Shown: piece after piece, positions 23,758-34,954 of the stretch
Numbering within the stretch: the stretch's first letter is position 1
Layout of the letters: each line of letters opens with the position of its first letter
DNA from: Achatina immaculata
Lineage: Eukaryota > Mollusca > Gastropoda > Stylommatophora > Achatinidae
Assembly: GCA_009760885.1 (NCBI GenBank)
Contig: CM019718.1
Span: forward strand, 25,909,133 to 25,973,132
Direction: 5' to 3'
DNA length: 64,000 nt
The notes under the pieces: generated by a model
Databases searched by the model: none
What the model saw: the letters and a program-made list of their open reading frames with translations, nothing else
What the model was told of the DNA's origin: nothing
Translations under genes and position numbers: made by a program

Positions 23758-23994
23758 ATGACGTTATATCTGCTGAGATGCCGAACCGTCGGCATTGATA
23801 ACGAGAAATATGATACACGGAGCGGATTTCTGATTCACGAAAGACACCCTACTGTTGTTCACCTCAGCGTCCATTTAGAAAATGGTCAGAGTGTTTATTT
23901 CATAACAGAGAGCGCCCATACAGTGGTTGATCAGCTACCAACCACATGGGGATGGGATCTGCTAGAAGGTTGTGGATATGACTGGGGTCTTTGA
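23758..23994 (+). pseudogene. Helitron transposase fragment
   Basis: 78-codon ORF. The recognisable part is residues 25-50 (LIHERHPTVVHL...NGQSVYF), a short piece upstream of the Rep motif region in animal Helitron proteins; after PTTWGWD it no longer resembles them. Rep tyrosines and helicase motifs are absent. The ORF runs into the HSE-containing segment. Confidence 0.5.
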
Positions 23995-24003
23995 CTCACA
24001 ATG

Positions 24004-24052
24004 TTCGAGAAACTTCCAACACCCACCTGAATCTTAGATGGTCATATATAAG
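24004..24052 (+). promoter_or_regulatory. Heat-shock element and TATA box inside the Helitron
   Basis: TTCGAGAAACTTC (24004-24016) is a perfect three-unit HSE (nTTCnnGAAnnTTCn), followed 28 bases later by TATATAAG (24045-24052). Spacing and order are those of an hsp promoter. A further half-site CTAGAAGGTTG lies at about 23962. Whether it is active is unknown. Confidence 0.5.
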
Positions 24053-24269
24053 GTAAGCTAATTCGGCAAGTCTTCCAGTTTATCATCTGTCAGGGAATGT
24101 GACAGTGTCATGTCGCTCTTTTAGTTGATGGTCTCTTTTTGTTTTAATTATATTTGTAAAAATAAATTTTAATTTGTTTTCTCCTTATGTTTATATTGCC
24201 TTTTTACTGTATTCTATAATAGATTGCATTGCTCTGTGACAGTGTGCCGTTTTCTTATTTTTTTCAAAT

Positions 24270-24760
24270 TAACTTTTCAAATTAGGGAGAGGGGGGGGGG
24301 AGAGAGAGAGGGAGAGAGAGGGTGAGAGAGGGAGAGAGATGTAGGGTGAGAGATAGAGACGGAGAAAGAGGGGGAGGGATAGAGAGGGAAGGAGTGAGGT
24401 AGAGAGAGAGGGAGAGAGATAGAGAGGGAGAGAAGGAGAGAGATAAAGACAGAGAGGGATATATATATATATATATTTGAGATCGCCATGTTTCTCCCAC
24501 GGACAACTTTATGTTGCTTGTTAAAGGAAGAGAGAGAGAGATGAAGAGAGAGATAGAGAGAGAGGGAGAGAAGGGGAAAGAGGGAGAGGAAGATTTGATA
24601 TCACCATGTTTCTCCCACGGACAACTTTATGTTGCCCGCTCAAGGAGAGAGAGAGAGAGTGAGAGAAGAAGAGAGAGATAGAGAGGGACAGAGATAGATT
24701 TTGAGATCGCCATGTTTCTCCCACGGATATCTTTATGTTGCTTCCTCAAAATTGGGTTCA
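24270..24760. repeat. GA-rich blocks alternating with a CCATGTTTCTCCCACGG unit
   Basis: Three copies of about 50 bp (GATCGCCATGTTTCTCCCAC...ACTTTATGTTGC) at about 24480, 24600 and 24705, separated by GA-rich tracts, giving a period near 110-120 bp. Confidence 0.85.
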
Positions 24761-24830
24761 ACCATGAATTTATTTATTCTTACTCCTGGAGGTGAAACTA
24801 AAAATGTTTATGATCAAACCGTCTAGACTC

Positions 24831-24995
24831 TGTAGAACCATCTAGAAGGTTGTGTAAATGAATAGAACATTGTAGAACCTTCTAGAAGATCGTAGAACTG
24901 AATAGACCTATGTATAACCTTATAGAAGGCTGTGGAAAGGAATAGAACGTTGTAGAACCTCAAGAAGGTTGTGGAAATGAATAGAACTTTCGTAA
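24831..24995 (+). repeat. 40-bp tandem array of HSE-like units in the Helitron 3' region
   Basis: Four units start TGTAGAACC (24831, 24871, 24911 as TGTATAACC, and 24951). The second holds GAAccTTCtaGAA (24875-24887), three perfect alternating HSE pentamers. The others carry one to two mismatches. Confidence 0.75.
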
Positions 24996-25124
24996 TTGGG
25001 ATAAATAAATACCCGGACAACGTCGGGTACTCAGCTAGTATATTATAAAAGTACCGTAATATATCTAGGACCTACATTTTTTTCGGGGCGGGTTGGGGGG
25101 GGGGGGCGCAAAACTCACACGGCT

Positions 25125-25390
25125 TCGAATAATTAGTGTATCACGAAGCCACTGCAATAAAGTTGTAATAACAAAATTCATATTAAAATCCATTTATTTT
25201 ATTTTATTATTTTCCATTCTTATTTTTTACACAGCATTCGTGTGAATTTATATTTTATCTTCTCTCTCTTTTTCTTCGTCCTGTGTGTTTTTATATGATT
25301 AAGGCTCGCCCCGAAACGTCACAACTGTGTGCTCGTTAAGTAATAAAGCTGTTCCTACTTTTCCCCCTAGTTCATACATTTCACATGGGC
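25125..25390. mobile_element. Penelope-like terminal copy
   Basis: Contains CGTCACAACTGTGTGCTCG and TATGATTAAGGCTCGCC, matching the plus-orientation arm of 13745-14170; the left part (25125-25200) matches the opposite orientation, so this looks like a collapsed inverted pair. Confidence 0.55.
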
Positions 25391-25605
25391 TTCGTGTTGT
25401 CTAGTTAACTCCATTGACATCCTACAATCTCCCATTACTTGGTATGCGACTAAAAAAAACTATCAAATTTAAACATGAACTTATGGGTTCTATCTCTGTA
25501 TAATGTACATGCTGGATCTCCTTCCTCGTATACTTCGCAGTTTCGACGTAAAGAAGCAAGGCTCGACAATCGGATTCATACAAGGGTTTAAAATTTCTGA
25601 TATTC

Positions 25606-25770
25606 CAGTAGTTCCCAGCGTCGGGTCACGACCCAACCTAGAGTCTGTTGTGGGGAGTTAGGATGACGTCGCAAAATGGTATTATGAAAAAAAACCGTAA
25701 ATAAATAAAGAATTGTTAGCTTTTTTTTAAGTACACGTATTCTCAGATCCAAATATTAAAATAACAGCAA
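25606..25770. mobile_element. hAT-like end fragment
   Basis: CAGTAGTTCCCAGCGTCGGGTC resembles the 5' end of a hAT element (CAGTGGTTCCCAA followed by GGGTC). No matching second end was found, so the right limit is approximate. Confidence 0.3.
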
Positions 25771-25794
25771 TCACTTCATCTTATCTGTCGGCTT

Positions 25795-26123
25795 AGGAGT
25801 GAAGACGTCCTATTAGACAGTCAGCGATCCATAACTGATATGCTAGCGTTAGGATTAGCGAACCATTGCTGACCAAGACTCTGTGCCACCTCTCCGTTGC
25901 TGCCCTAGTAACAGGCCTAGACTGGCTAACGGGGCAGGAGTCGCCATAGTCCCCATGGCGGTGGACCCTGCTAAAGAAGCATTGCACAACCCCTGCTTTT
26001 TAGCTGTACTCCGGAACTGAAAAAATAGCTGCCATAACCTGCCCCCATTCCGATACGATGTTGTAGCCCAATACCTCCACAGCATCGGGTGCAAAGAACA
26101 CCAGCTCGCAGTTACAGGGAGAT
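25795..26123 (+). mobile_element. SINE-like repeat S, copy 3
   Basis: Starts GGAGTGAAGACGTCC and ends GCTCGCAGTTACAGGGAG. Full length; flanking direct repeats not evident. Confidence 0.75.
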
Positions 26124-26149
26124 AGCTCAGGACATCTGTCGGCTTACGC

Positions 26150-26400
26150 CTTTAGCGATGCAGGGAGTTTCAGACATCGGTCCAGAGCCAAATGAGAGGC
26201 CTGGGTAGATGTTACATTATGTTTCCTCAGTGTGTCTTTCACCCCATCTATCCACTTTTTCCTTGGTCGTACTCGCGCCCTGTATTCAGTTGCTTTCAAG
26301 TTGTACACACGTGCCACTGGCTGTTCTGAATTCATGCCTATCAAATCCCTGAAAAACTTAACTCTAATATTTTCGATGTAGCCCTTGACAATCACACTCG
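26150..26400 (-). mobile_element. LINE C-terminal fragment (family F)
   Basis: Minus strand: MNSEQPVARVYNLKATEYRA, VRPRKKWIDGVKDTL, HLALDRCLKLPA, the GRPRxxWxDG...DR pattern of a LINE C-terminus distinct from A to D. Confidence 0.6.
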
Positions 26401-26804
26401 ATATTATTTACTGAAACAAGCTTTTGTTAAATTTCAACACATTTTTAAAAAATCTCCCTCATGGGTTGCAGGTCATGTGTTACATAATCATTGAATACTG
26501 CACTTCTTTTGCTATCTTTTTACTATCGAAGGGACATAATTAAAGATAAATTTTCTTCTTAGACTCAGTTTTAGAAGCCTTTAGATGGGGGTCAAGAAAA
26601 GGTTACTTTTGACACGTTAACTTCCCGAGATTTATTATTATTTTCTGGTGAGCTTTATCCTGCCATATTTTTATAGCTAGTTAAAATTAAAGATAGAAAA
26701 GTTAAATATGGGTTTTTTTCAGAAACTAGTCTAAGGTACAGATATTTTATAATGACTTAGAGACAGCCCTAAAACACACAAAGTCACATGAAGTTACCAT
26801 AGTC

Positions 26805-27419
26805 ATGGGAGATTTTAATGCCAAAGTTGGTAAAGGAAGAACTTCAGACATCGTTGGTAACTATGGACTGGGGGAGAGGAATGACAGAGGTTGTAAATTA
26901 ATTGAATGGGCAAGAATATACAGCATGGTTGTAGGAAACACCTGGTTTAAACAACATCCTCGAAGACTGGCAATGTGGTGCAGCCCAGACAAAAAGACTT
27001 TTAACCAGATAGACTACATATTAATCAATAAACGATTCCGCAGTGCATTACTGACAATAAAAACCATGCCAGGAGCTGACTGCAATAGTGACCATGACCC
27101 ACTCTGTGAAAAAATTAGAATAAAGCTAAAGAAAACATGCATACAAGTGAGAAACCTCAAACTGAATACAGAACTTCTTAAAAATGACCAAGAACTGAGA
27201 GAACAATACAAAGTTATTATAACAAATAGATACAATGCAATAGCAAAGATAAATAGTATAGATGAACAATGGGCAATGTTAAGATATTCTATCTACCAAA
27301 CTGTTAAGGAGATAATACCACCAAAAAAAGAAGCCTCTAAAAATAAATGGTTGACAGATGACATCTTAGGACTGATGGACAAGAGGAGGAGGAGTAAAAA
27401 TAATGAGAAAAAAATATAG
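26805..27419 (+). pseudogene. LINE-A endonuclease ORF (5'-truncated)
   Basis: 204 codons from an internal ATG: MGDFNAKVGKGRTSDIVGNY holds the catalytic Asp/Asn, FNQIDYILINKRF follows, and NSDHDPL contains the SDH motif of APE-type nucleases. The N-terminal third, with the first catalytic residues, is absent because the element is truncated. Overlaps the RT frame by 17 bases after a frameshift. Confidence 0.8.
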
Positions 27420-28263
27420 CGAGATAAATAAAGAAATAAGACGCAAATGCAGAGAAGCAAAAGAAATGTGGTTAAATGAACAGTGCAGACAGATAGAGGA
27501 CTCTCATAATAAAGACAGCAAAAACATGCACAAACGAATTAGTGAACTCACAGGCAGGAAAACAAAATATACCACAGGATGCCTGAAATCGAAAGAAGGT
27601 AAAATGTTAATGGGAAAAGAAGACATTGTGGACAGGTGGACAGAGTACATCGGTGAGCTATATGGAGGAGAAAGACCAGAATTAACACCAGATACTGAAA
27701 ACTGTGATGGACCACCAATACTTGAAGATGAAATCATAGATGCCACCAAACACATGAAGAAAGGAAAAGCGACTGGGCCTGATAATATAACAATAGAAGA
27801 AATAGAGGCACTAGAGGAGACAGGAATAAAAATAATAACCAAGTTACTGAACGACATTTACAACAGTGGTTATATTCCCAATGACCTGATTAAATCCACG
27901 TTTATAGCACTACCAAAGAAACCAGGTGCAAAGGAATGTGATGACCATCGGACTATCATCCTCTCATGCCACATAACGAAGGTACTTCTGAGAATCATTA
28001 TGAGAAGAACAAGGAAAAAGATAAAAATGGAAATAGCAGATGAACAGTTTGGATTTGTTGAAGGAAAGGGAACACACAATGTCATTTATGCTTTACGAAC
28101 ACTAACAGAAAGAGATTTAGAAGTACAGAAAGATCTCTACTTATGCTTCATTGATTACACCAAGGTATTCGACAAGGTGAAACATAATGAAATTATTAAA
28201 ATGCTTGAAGACATCAATACAGACGGCAAAGACCTGAGGATTGTAAAATATCTATGCTGGTAG
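27403..28263 (+). pseudogene. LINE-A reverse transcriptase N-terminal half
   Basis: 286 codons covering the linker and RT motifs 0-3 or so: HMKKGKATGPDNITIEEIEA, LIKSTFIALPKKPGAKE, RTIILSCHITKVLLRIIMRR, FGFVEGKGTHNVIYALRTL, YLCFIDYTKVFDKVKHNEII (catalytic Asp in motif A). Ends at TAG 28261-28263 where the related copy reads on. The same frame resumes as QEAAVRAENRTGKYQPI. Confidence 0.85.
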
Positions 28264-29167
28264 CAAGAAGCAGCAGTTCGAGCTGAAAATAGAACTGGAA
28301 AATATCAACCTATAAAACAAGGGGTGCGACAAGGATGTGTACTATCTCCAGACCTTTTTTATCTGTACAGCGAAAATATTCTAAGAACGATCATCACAGA
28401 ACCAGGCAAAAAAATTGGAGGATACAATATTAACAACCAAGTCGCCAAAGAAAGTGAACAGAAAGGCCTTACTTTGAACATCAAAAAGACAGAGACTATG
28501 GTTATATCTAAGAAACAAGAGTCCACCAAAATGCAGTATAAAATTAAATGGAACTATTCTAAAGCAGGTGCAGAAATTCAAATACCTTGGAGCAGTAATA
28601 ACTTCACATGGGAAATGCAGAACAGAAATTAGGAACAGAATAGGCCAAGCGAAGACTGCATTTCAGAGAATAACAAACATATTAACCAACAAATCCTTAT
28701 CAATGAATGTTAGAAAACGAGTCCTAAAATGCTATATTGAACCTATCTTGTAATATGGAAGTGAATCATGGACAATAGGCAGGTCTGCACAAAAATCATT
28801 GGAAGCAGCATAAATGTGGTTTATTAGAAGAATGTTGCGAATCCCCTGGACAGCAAAAATAACTAATGACGAATGTATGAGAAGAGATGGAGAGACAAAA
28901 ATATCTTGTTAAAAAAATAAGAGAGAGACAATTTACTTTCATAGGACATGCAATTAGAAGATGGGGCATTGAAAATATTATAACAACAGGAAAAATAGAA
29001 GGAAGAAGATCAAGAGGAAGACCAAGAGAAATGATACTGGATAGTCTGACGGGATGGTGTGAGAGGAGATCACCAACTGAGTTGATGGCCTGCATGAAGG
29101 ATCGTGTACTCTGGAGAAGCATAACAGTCAACGCCAGTCGGCACGGCACCTGATGATGATGATGAGT

Positions 29168-29879
29168 CTAAGGTCAGTAAACAGGCAACTTCATGAAGTT
29201 TAGACTTTTTCGTGAGAAGAATGTTCGTGAAAAAAATCATATTTAAGCACTAACATTTTACATGAGAGGATTATTGGAGCTTGATGGAGAATTAAGAAGT
29301 ATTTTTTACTGACAGAGACGTTCAGATAGGATGAGCTAGATTTCTAGCATAATGTGCAGTGTCGCTAGGATGTGAACTAGTAGTTTTTCCATGGATCCAT
29401 GTATTAATTTTTGATGTTGCTACGAATTATCTAAAATAGATATGTAAAACTGAAGAATGTGAAACAGTTCTCTTTTGAGATTTGGTAGACTTGCAAGTCC
29501 GATATTTTGTGGCGTGATGCTTTCCATATGGATCCATGGAAACTTTCACTGAGATTGTTAGTTGGCTCTATATTATATCATGTTGTATGTCTGTTATCAT
29601 ATCTGAGAGTGAGTGCTGTCCACTTCCTCCATATATGGCGAACTAGTTCTTGCCATCTGTATACTCAATATTTTGCTACTTAACACTACTCATTCTCTCC
29701 ATAAAAGAACGCGTTTTTGCTGTTACTAAATTGGGTGTCCAGTGGTTTTCAAGCTGTCCTTATTTGCACATTTCAGTTGCTACCTGGGTCAGTGGTTCTC
29801 ACATTAGCGAAATACTTCTTTAGTGTTGCCACGTTAGCACACTAGTCCAACAGTAATCGTCTATACATGTACCATTGCT
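29168..29879. other. No gene recognised
   Basis: No recognisable coding or repeat structure apart from two TCCATGGATCCATG-like words near 29390 and 29530. Confidence 0.45.
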
Positions 29880-30265
29880 GATTTAGGGTCGCACTGAAAC
29901 AAGGTTGAGGATAGTCTTTGTATCCCCTCAGTTTCCTTTGTGGGCGGCCTCTTCCATGGCCCCTTCTATCCCCGGTTCTTGTAGCGTGTAACGCGACCAA
30001 ACAATTTGATTTGTTGTTTCTGGATGTAGTGTAATACTAGCGTTACTCTGGGTCTTTCAGAGACACGTCATTTCCGGTTTGTGTGCGCTTGTTACATTAG
30101 CAATGTCCTCAATCTTGTGGTGTTTGTGATGTTCCTTTTTATTTTTGAAGGTTAATGACCATGCCTGACATTTATGGAACAGTCTCGCTCGCTCCTTTTT
30201 TCTCTCTCTCTTTCTCATCCAGCCTGTAATTCTTGAGTTGGTTGCTTTGTCCTGCCAGTTGGTAT
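29880..30265 (-). mobile_element. Old LINE C-terminal fragment (family H)
   Basis: Minus strand: NWQDKATNS near 30235, then HYIQKQQIKLFGRVTRYKN near 29990, as in LINE C-termini of the INWxDKxTN ... IKxFGHxxR type. Strongly decayed, so tentative. Confidence 0.4.
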
Positions 30266-30597
30266 CCATTTATCAGTATTCAACAGAGAGCAATGAACTG
30301 TTCAGTTTTCCTCTCTCATGTTAGAAAAAGAAATTTATAGAAAGATGTCTGTGTGTCAAGCATAAAGACATGTCATTTCAACATTCAGGATCACATACAA
30401 AACAAGACACAAAGACTTTCAAACGTTTAATACAATTAAATGAAAGCAACATTATAAAAAAAGTACTGTAAGCAAAATATCATTTCTGTTCTGACTTTGA
30501 ATTAACGCCATAAATGGTGCGTCTCTTTGTTCTGTGAATTGTTTTTGTTTCATTCACAGAAAATATTATTATGAGTTTTTTTGCCAGTAGTTAATAT

Positions 30598-30705
30598 TCC
30601 ATCAATTGTGTTACAGTTGCTTACCTGTTCCATCAATTGTGTTACACTATTTAGCTGTTCCATCAATTGTGTTACAGTTGTTTAGTTGTTCCATCAATTC
30701 TGTTG
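30598..30705. repeat. About 32-bp tandem repeat
   Basis: CCATCAATTGTGTTACAGTT-type unit, about 3.5 copies. Confidence 0.85.
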
Positions 30706-31688
30706 TAGTAAGTCTACATTTCTCAGTTTACATCTTCTATGAATAATACATCTTATATGAATAAATCAGAATACCAACTACTTAATTACTAAAAAAACAC
30801 GTACAGCTCCAACAATCTTCTAACAACACAGCATATTATACGCGTATATTTACACTGCATCATAGGGAAAAGAGGAATAGTGTAAGCCAGGTCCAAATGG
30901 ATGTGTATGTGTGTGTGTTTTGCATCACTCCAATGTCCAAAGTACTTCCTCCACTTTAAGGAGGCCCATAGAGGATGAAAACAGAACATCACATCAATAG
31001 GGTGGGGGGGGGGGGGCACCACTTTACAAAACCCCCCTCCAAGGTCTCACTGAAGGCGCAGAAGCGTCTGCTCTGGCAGCAGTGTTGGTGCATCAGTCAG
31101 TTAAGACTACCTCCATGCAGTGCTTCCCTGGTAACAGGGATGTCACAACAGCTAGACCAATGAGGCAGAGATTAGCGATGTCCATATCACACTGAAGATT
31201 ACTCAACTGTCACATATTTACAATCCTTTGTTTTTTTTTTTTTATGTAAACCCTACGACATGAGGGTCAATACATGGCTGCCATCCTCTGTCATCTACAT
31301 CAGCCCTGGACAAACAAGACACTTGCTCAGCAACAAGATCACATAGACACACTGTTCATCCTGATTATATAAGTCAGCATATTTTTCTTGGATAATGTAG
31401 CGCATATTTCAAGCCATGTATGTCAAACCATTAAATAGTGATTAATAAATAAATGGCAGTTTTTAAGAAAATTAGGCCAAGCCAAGTCATCAGGCTGAAG
31501 TTTGCAGTTTTCTCCAAGATTCTGCCTAGCCAGAAGTCTGTGGACTCTAGATACTTCTGGAATATACATTTATCACTCCTGAATAAACATTCATTTGTAT
31601 GAGATATCTTCAGCAAAAATACCTGAAACAATCTACTGAGGACAGCTTCTAAATGTAACTGGTTCCGATTAACCCTCTGCAGCTAGTA
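30706..31688. other. No gene recognised
   Basis: Contains a 13-base or so G run near 31003-31015 and a T run near 31231; no coding motif seen. Confidence 0.45.
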
Positions 31689-31689
31689 G

Positions 31690-31900
31690 ATAAGCTATCA
31701 AGTGGAGCACTACAGGCCAAAGAAAAAGAGGTCGACCGTGTGAAACTCTAAAGAGGACATTGTTAAGAGAAGCCAGTTTAGCGGGCACAACATCCTTTGA
31801 TGAAGTTGAAAGACTCGCCGAGAACAGGAAAACTTGGCAAACAACTATGCAAGCCCTACGTGAATGTTTAACGGCACAGGAAGAATGTAAGATGTAAGCT
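31690..31900 (+). mobile_element. LINE family C 3' end
   Basis: GCTATCAAGTGGAGCAC through RKRGRPCETLKRTLLREASL and CGTGAATGTTTAACGGCACA. Matches 21960-22160. Confidence 0.75.
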
Positions 31901-32336
31901 AGTGAATATGGACTATTTTCATATAGTCTTTCTATCCAATGAAATGCCAACAAATAAACTTAGGTAAGATCTGCAAAGAGTTTAAATCTTAACATGAATG
32001 TCAAAAACCAGTGTTAGCAATCTGAAGAGGTTTAGTGGGAATTTTTGAAGAAAAAAAAAATTAGGACAAAACATTGTAATCTAATTTAATGTTGGCTATA
32101 TACAAATTTACTAATGCATGGAGCTTATTAAACCATCTCCATCCTGTAATGCAGTGTATCAGAGATGATAGTAGAACACACTGTACAAAGCTGAAGGCTA
32201 TATATAAGCAAGGAGTTGTTGCCCTCTGGAGACATGGTACAACAAAATTATTCAAAGACATCACATTCTCAACAGACAACATCAAAATTTATATCTGAGG
32301 CAAACATCTGCATCTGGAAAAAAATTTTAGAATAAT
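31901..32336. other. No gene recognised
   Basis: No recognisable features. Confidence 0.4.
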
Positions 32337-32349
32337 TATAGCTCTAATG

Positions 32350-32735
32350 GAAAACAAGTTGAATTCTTTCCAGACTAAATGTTTATGAAGAATTAGAAAA
32401 ATATTTTGGCCAGACACCATAAGAAATAGCATCTTGTTGGCAGAAGTGCAGATGAAGCCACTGACAGCAATTATTGAGGAAAGACGCTGGCGATGGTTGG
32501 GACATGTGCTCCGAATGACTGACAACTCACTACCAAAAACAGCACTAAGATGGACACCACAGGGGAACAGACATAAGGGTAGACCAAAAGAGACATGGAG
32601 AAGAACAACAGAAAGGATGTTGAGCAACAGAGAGCTCAGCTGGGCAGGAGAAGAAAAAAAGGCAAAGGACAGGCATTTGTGGAAAACCCTTGCAGAAGCC
32701 CCATGTGCTCTGGGCACTTAAGGTTCAGAGAGAGA
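32350..32735 (+). mobile_element. LINE family D, fourth copy, with target-site duplication
   Basis: 386 bp between 13-bp direct repeats TATAGCTCTAATG (32337-32349 and 32736-32748). Reads FWPDTIRNSIL, EVQMKPLTAIIEERRWRWLG, HVLRMTDNSLPKTALRWTPQ, GRPKETWRRTTERML, then APCALGT-stop and a short AGAGAGA tail. Best family-D copy. Confidence 0.9.
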
Positions 32736-32889
32736 TATAGCTCTAATGATCAGACCATGTTGCCAATTGGCCAGCTGCAAAAAAAAAAAAATCCTCATCA
32801 CATGCCTTCAGCAAAAACACATCCTGGATGATGTTATTTATCTGTCTCAAGGGGACTACATCCCCAAGACCTGAAAGTAACACACAGTA

Positions 32890-33360
32890 ATTAGTGTATG
32901 AGTATATAACTATACATGGAGCCACTGCAGTGAAGTTGTGTTACCAAAATGCATAAACTAGGAAAAACGGTAGGAACAGCTTTATTACTTAACGAGCACA
33001 CAGTTGTGACGTTTCAGCGTGAGCCTTAATCATACATAAACATACAGGACAAAGAAATAGAGAGAGAAGATAAAGTATAAATTCACATGAATGCTATGTA
33101 AAAAAAAAAAGAGTGCTTAGATGTAACTTATAAGAAGCTGTGGCTTGTCTGCTGTGTGTCAGAAATGCGCATGGTGGAGTGTAGAGAATATTTAAACGGA
33201 GACTTGGGATGTGTGATAGGTGGGTCGTAACTGAGGGTAGTGGGTGGGGGACCATGGAGGGGAGAGAGAGTGATACAGTGGTAATCTAGCCAGAAGAAGA
33301 TGAAATATGTGATTATAGCTGGGGCAGAGGGTTTGTAATGTGATGCTGTGAAGAGGTTCT
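32890..33360 (-). mobile_element. Penelope-like terminal copy (no coding part)
   Basis: Same sequence and orientation as the left arm at 12908-13340: TATAACTATACATGGAGCC, TTGTGACGTTTCAGCGTGAG, GTGGGGGACCATGGAGG. Confidence 0.7.
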
Positions 33361-34618
33361 AAACTATTTGTAACAAGTGATAATAATGCTAATCACTGTA
33401 ATTCCTATACACTGACACATCAATATATAACAGAGAAAGATTCAAAACAGTAAACAATGACAGCATGTTGGTCAATAACAAACTTAAAATCAGTTAAATT
33501 TAAAAGTTTACCACACCAATGGAAGAAAATCAAAATGTACAGCGCTGACAATGATCTACATACAAATTACAAAGAAAATCTGTAAATAAAATTAATTAAG
33601 AAGCTGTAAATAAGATTCAATAACTGAAATGTACAACATTTGGAAGAAATTTCAGCTGCATATAATTTCAACATCATCATTTACCATTACTAGTCTACAT
33701 AATGTTTGAATTTACATTGGGAAGTCTTAAATATGCTTTCTTCATTGATTGGTTAATTTCAGATAACATTTCTTCACTGACTGGTTAATTTCAGATGCTT
33801 TTTATCCACTGACAAATTGATACATTGATCAAGTCAATGATTTGTTTGACTGATTGGTTTCTTTACAATGGTTGTACATTTCTTATGCTTGTTTCTCTCC
33901 CTCTCTCTCTTTTTTTAATCTGTTTATCAAAAGTGGAGTAATTTAAAAGAATTAATAAACTTGTACAGCAATACCCTTGTCACATGCAAAAATAAAAAAC
34001 TTCTGCTGAAAACAAGCTGTCCAAAAGGAATAAAACAAAACTGAAAAATAAATCAAAGAAATGCCACTAAAAAGACACCAGCTACACATAACATTCTACT
34101 GCACTGCATTATCCATAAATGCTATTTACAATGCCAGAATGATCCCCAGTTTATGATGTGCATGCCACAGCACAGCAAGGATTGCATGTGCACCTCATGA
34201 ATTCTGAATATGACCAAAAATATTTTCATGACATTTATTTTGAAGTTTTCCATTATAAAAGGGTAATGCAAAAATAAATGAAATTAGGATGAACACAGTC
34301 TTCTAAATTCACAGCATGTATGAATTATGAGACAAAAATGTCACACACTTTGAGGCAAGTGTGATGTAGGGTCACTGTGCACCTAAATGAAATGGTCCTT
34401 GTTGTTATCCTGGACTTGCCATACCATGTGATCAGATGCTTGCCACACTGCACACAGAACGTTTTGATATTATTTATCAGTGTTTGCAAACTAGCAGATT
34501 TTACAGTTCCAGGAAAAATTAGAAAGTATGAGTCTGAACCAGCATCACTGCACACGGTCAAACCGTAAGCGCTCTACTGCCTAGCCAGTAGCTGACCAGA
34601 AACTACCGACTAGCGTCA
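33361..34618. other. No gene recognised
   Basis: A+T-rich; GATTGGTTAATTTCAGATA-type 30-bp unit occurs twice near 33745-33800. Nothing else recognised. Confidence 0.45.
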
Positions 34619-34664
34619 CCATCAGCATAAACTTCACAGCCAGTAGCGTCATTCTCTCTCCAGA

Positions 34665-34830
34665 GCGTTAACCCTGGCACCCATCTTTTTTCTTGAGGCT
34701 GGGTGAACCCTGGGAGTTTTCTGCGAGCCACAGCCTGACCGCCGCTGTAGCGTGTGGAAATCAAAACCAGAACGGCTGGTCAGCAAGTGAGTATCTAATC
34801 CACTACACTGGTGCAGCTCCCTAGTTCCGA
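34665..34830 (-). mobile_element. tRNA-derived SINE, head and partial body
   Basis: Minus strand has a tRNA-like head with A-box-like and B-box-like sequences, then the CCAGCCTC...GGGTGCCAGGG body part shared with 34955-35238. Degraded. Confidence 0.5.
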
Positions 34831-34954
34831 GGTTTATGCTGCATAACCAGGATATATCTGTGTGTATAAAAATATCTTGTGTAACACTCTGTGCCTAGGC
34901 TCAAGAGAGAGTGCCATCTGCTGGAACTAAAATGTCTAGTGCACTAATGGTTCA

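Larger units (their letters stand above)
23390..25038 (+). mobile_element. Helitron remnant with canonical 3' end
   Basis: The 3' end is a hairpin (ACCCGGAC-AAC-GTCGGGT, 25011-25028), a 6-base spacer and CTAG (25035-25038) followed by T, the Helitron signature. Inside, 23758-23994 on the plus strand reads HERHPTVVHLSVHLENGQSV, matching the conserved VxRLxVHLxNxQ stretch of animal Helitron Rep/helicase proteins. The left limit is uncertain (start of the TA/TATG microsatellite, 23390-23510). The interior also has GA-rich blocks and the HSE-like sequences listed separately. No helicase motifs remain. Confidence 0.72.
26745..29167 (+). mobile_element. LINE family A, longest copy (EN + RT, YADD deleted)
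   Basis: APE-type non-LTR retrotransposon. It starts inside the endonuclease and runs to the 3' tail CACCTGATGATGATGATGA. EN motifs: [81 protein letters not shown]. The YADD box is missing by a clean 66-base in-frame deletion. The C-terminus matches the other copies. A stop at 28261 and frameshifts also inactivate it. I would place it among RTE/Jockey-group LINEs, clade uncertain. Confidence 0.9.

Noticed and set aside
24277..24724. Ser/Leu-rich ORFs on the minus strand
   Set aside because: Translation of GA-rich tracts in the Helitron interior.
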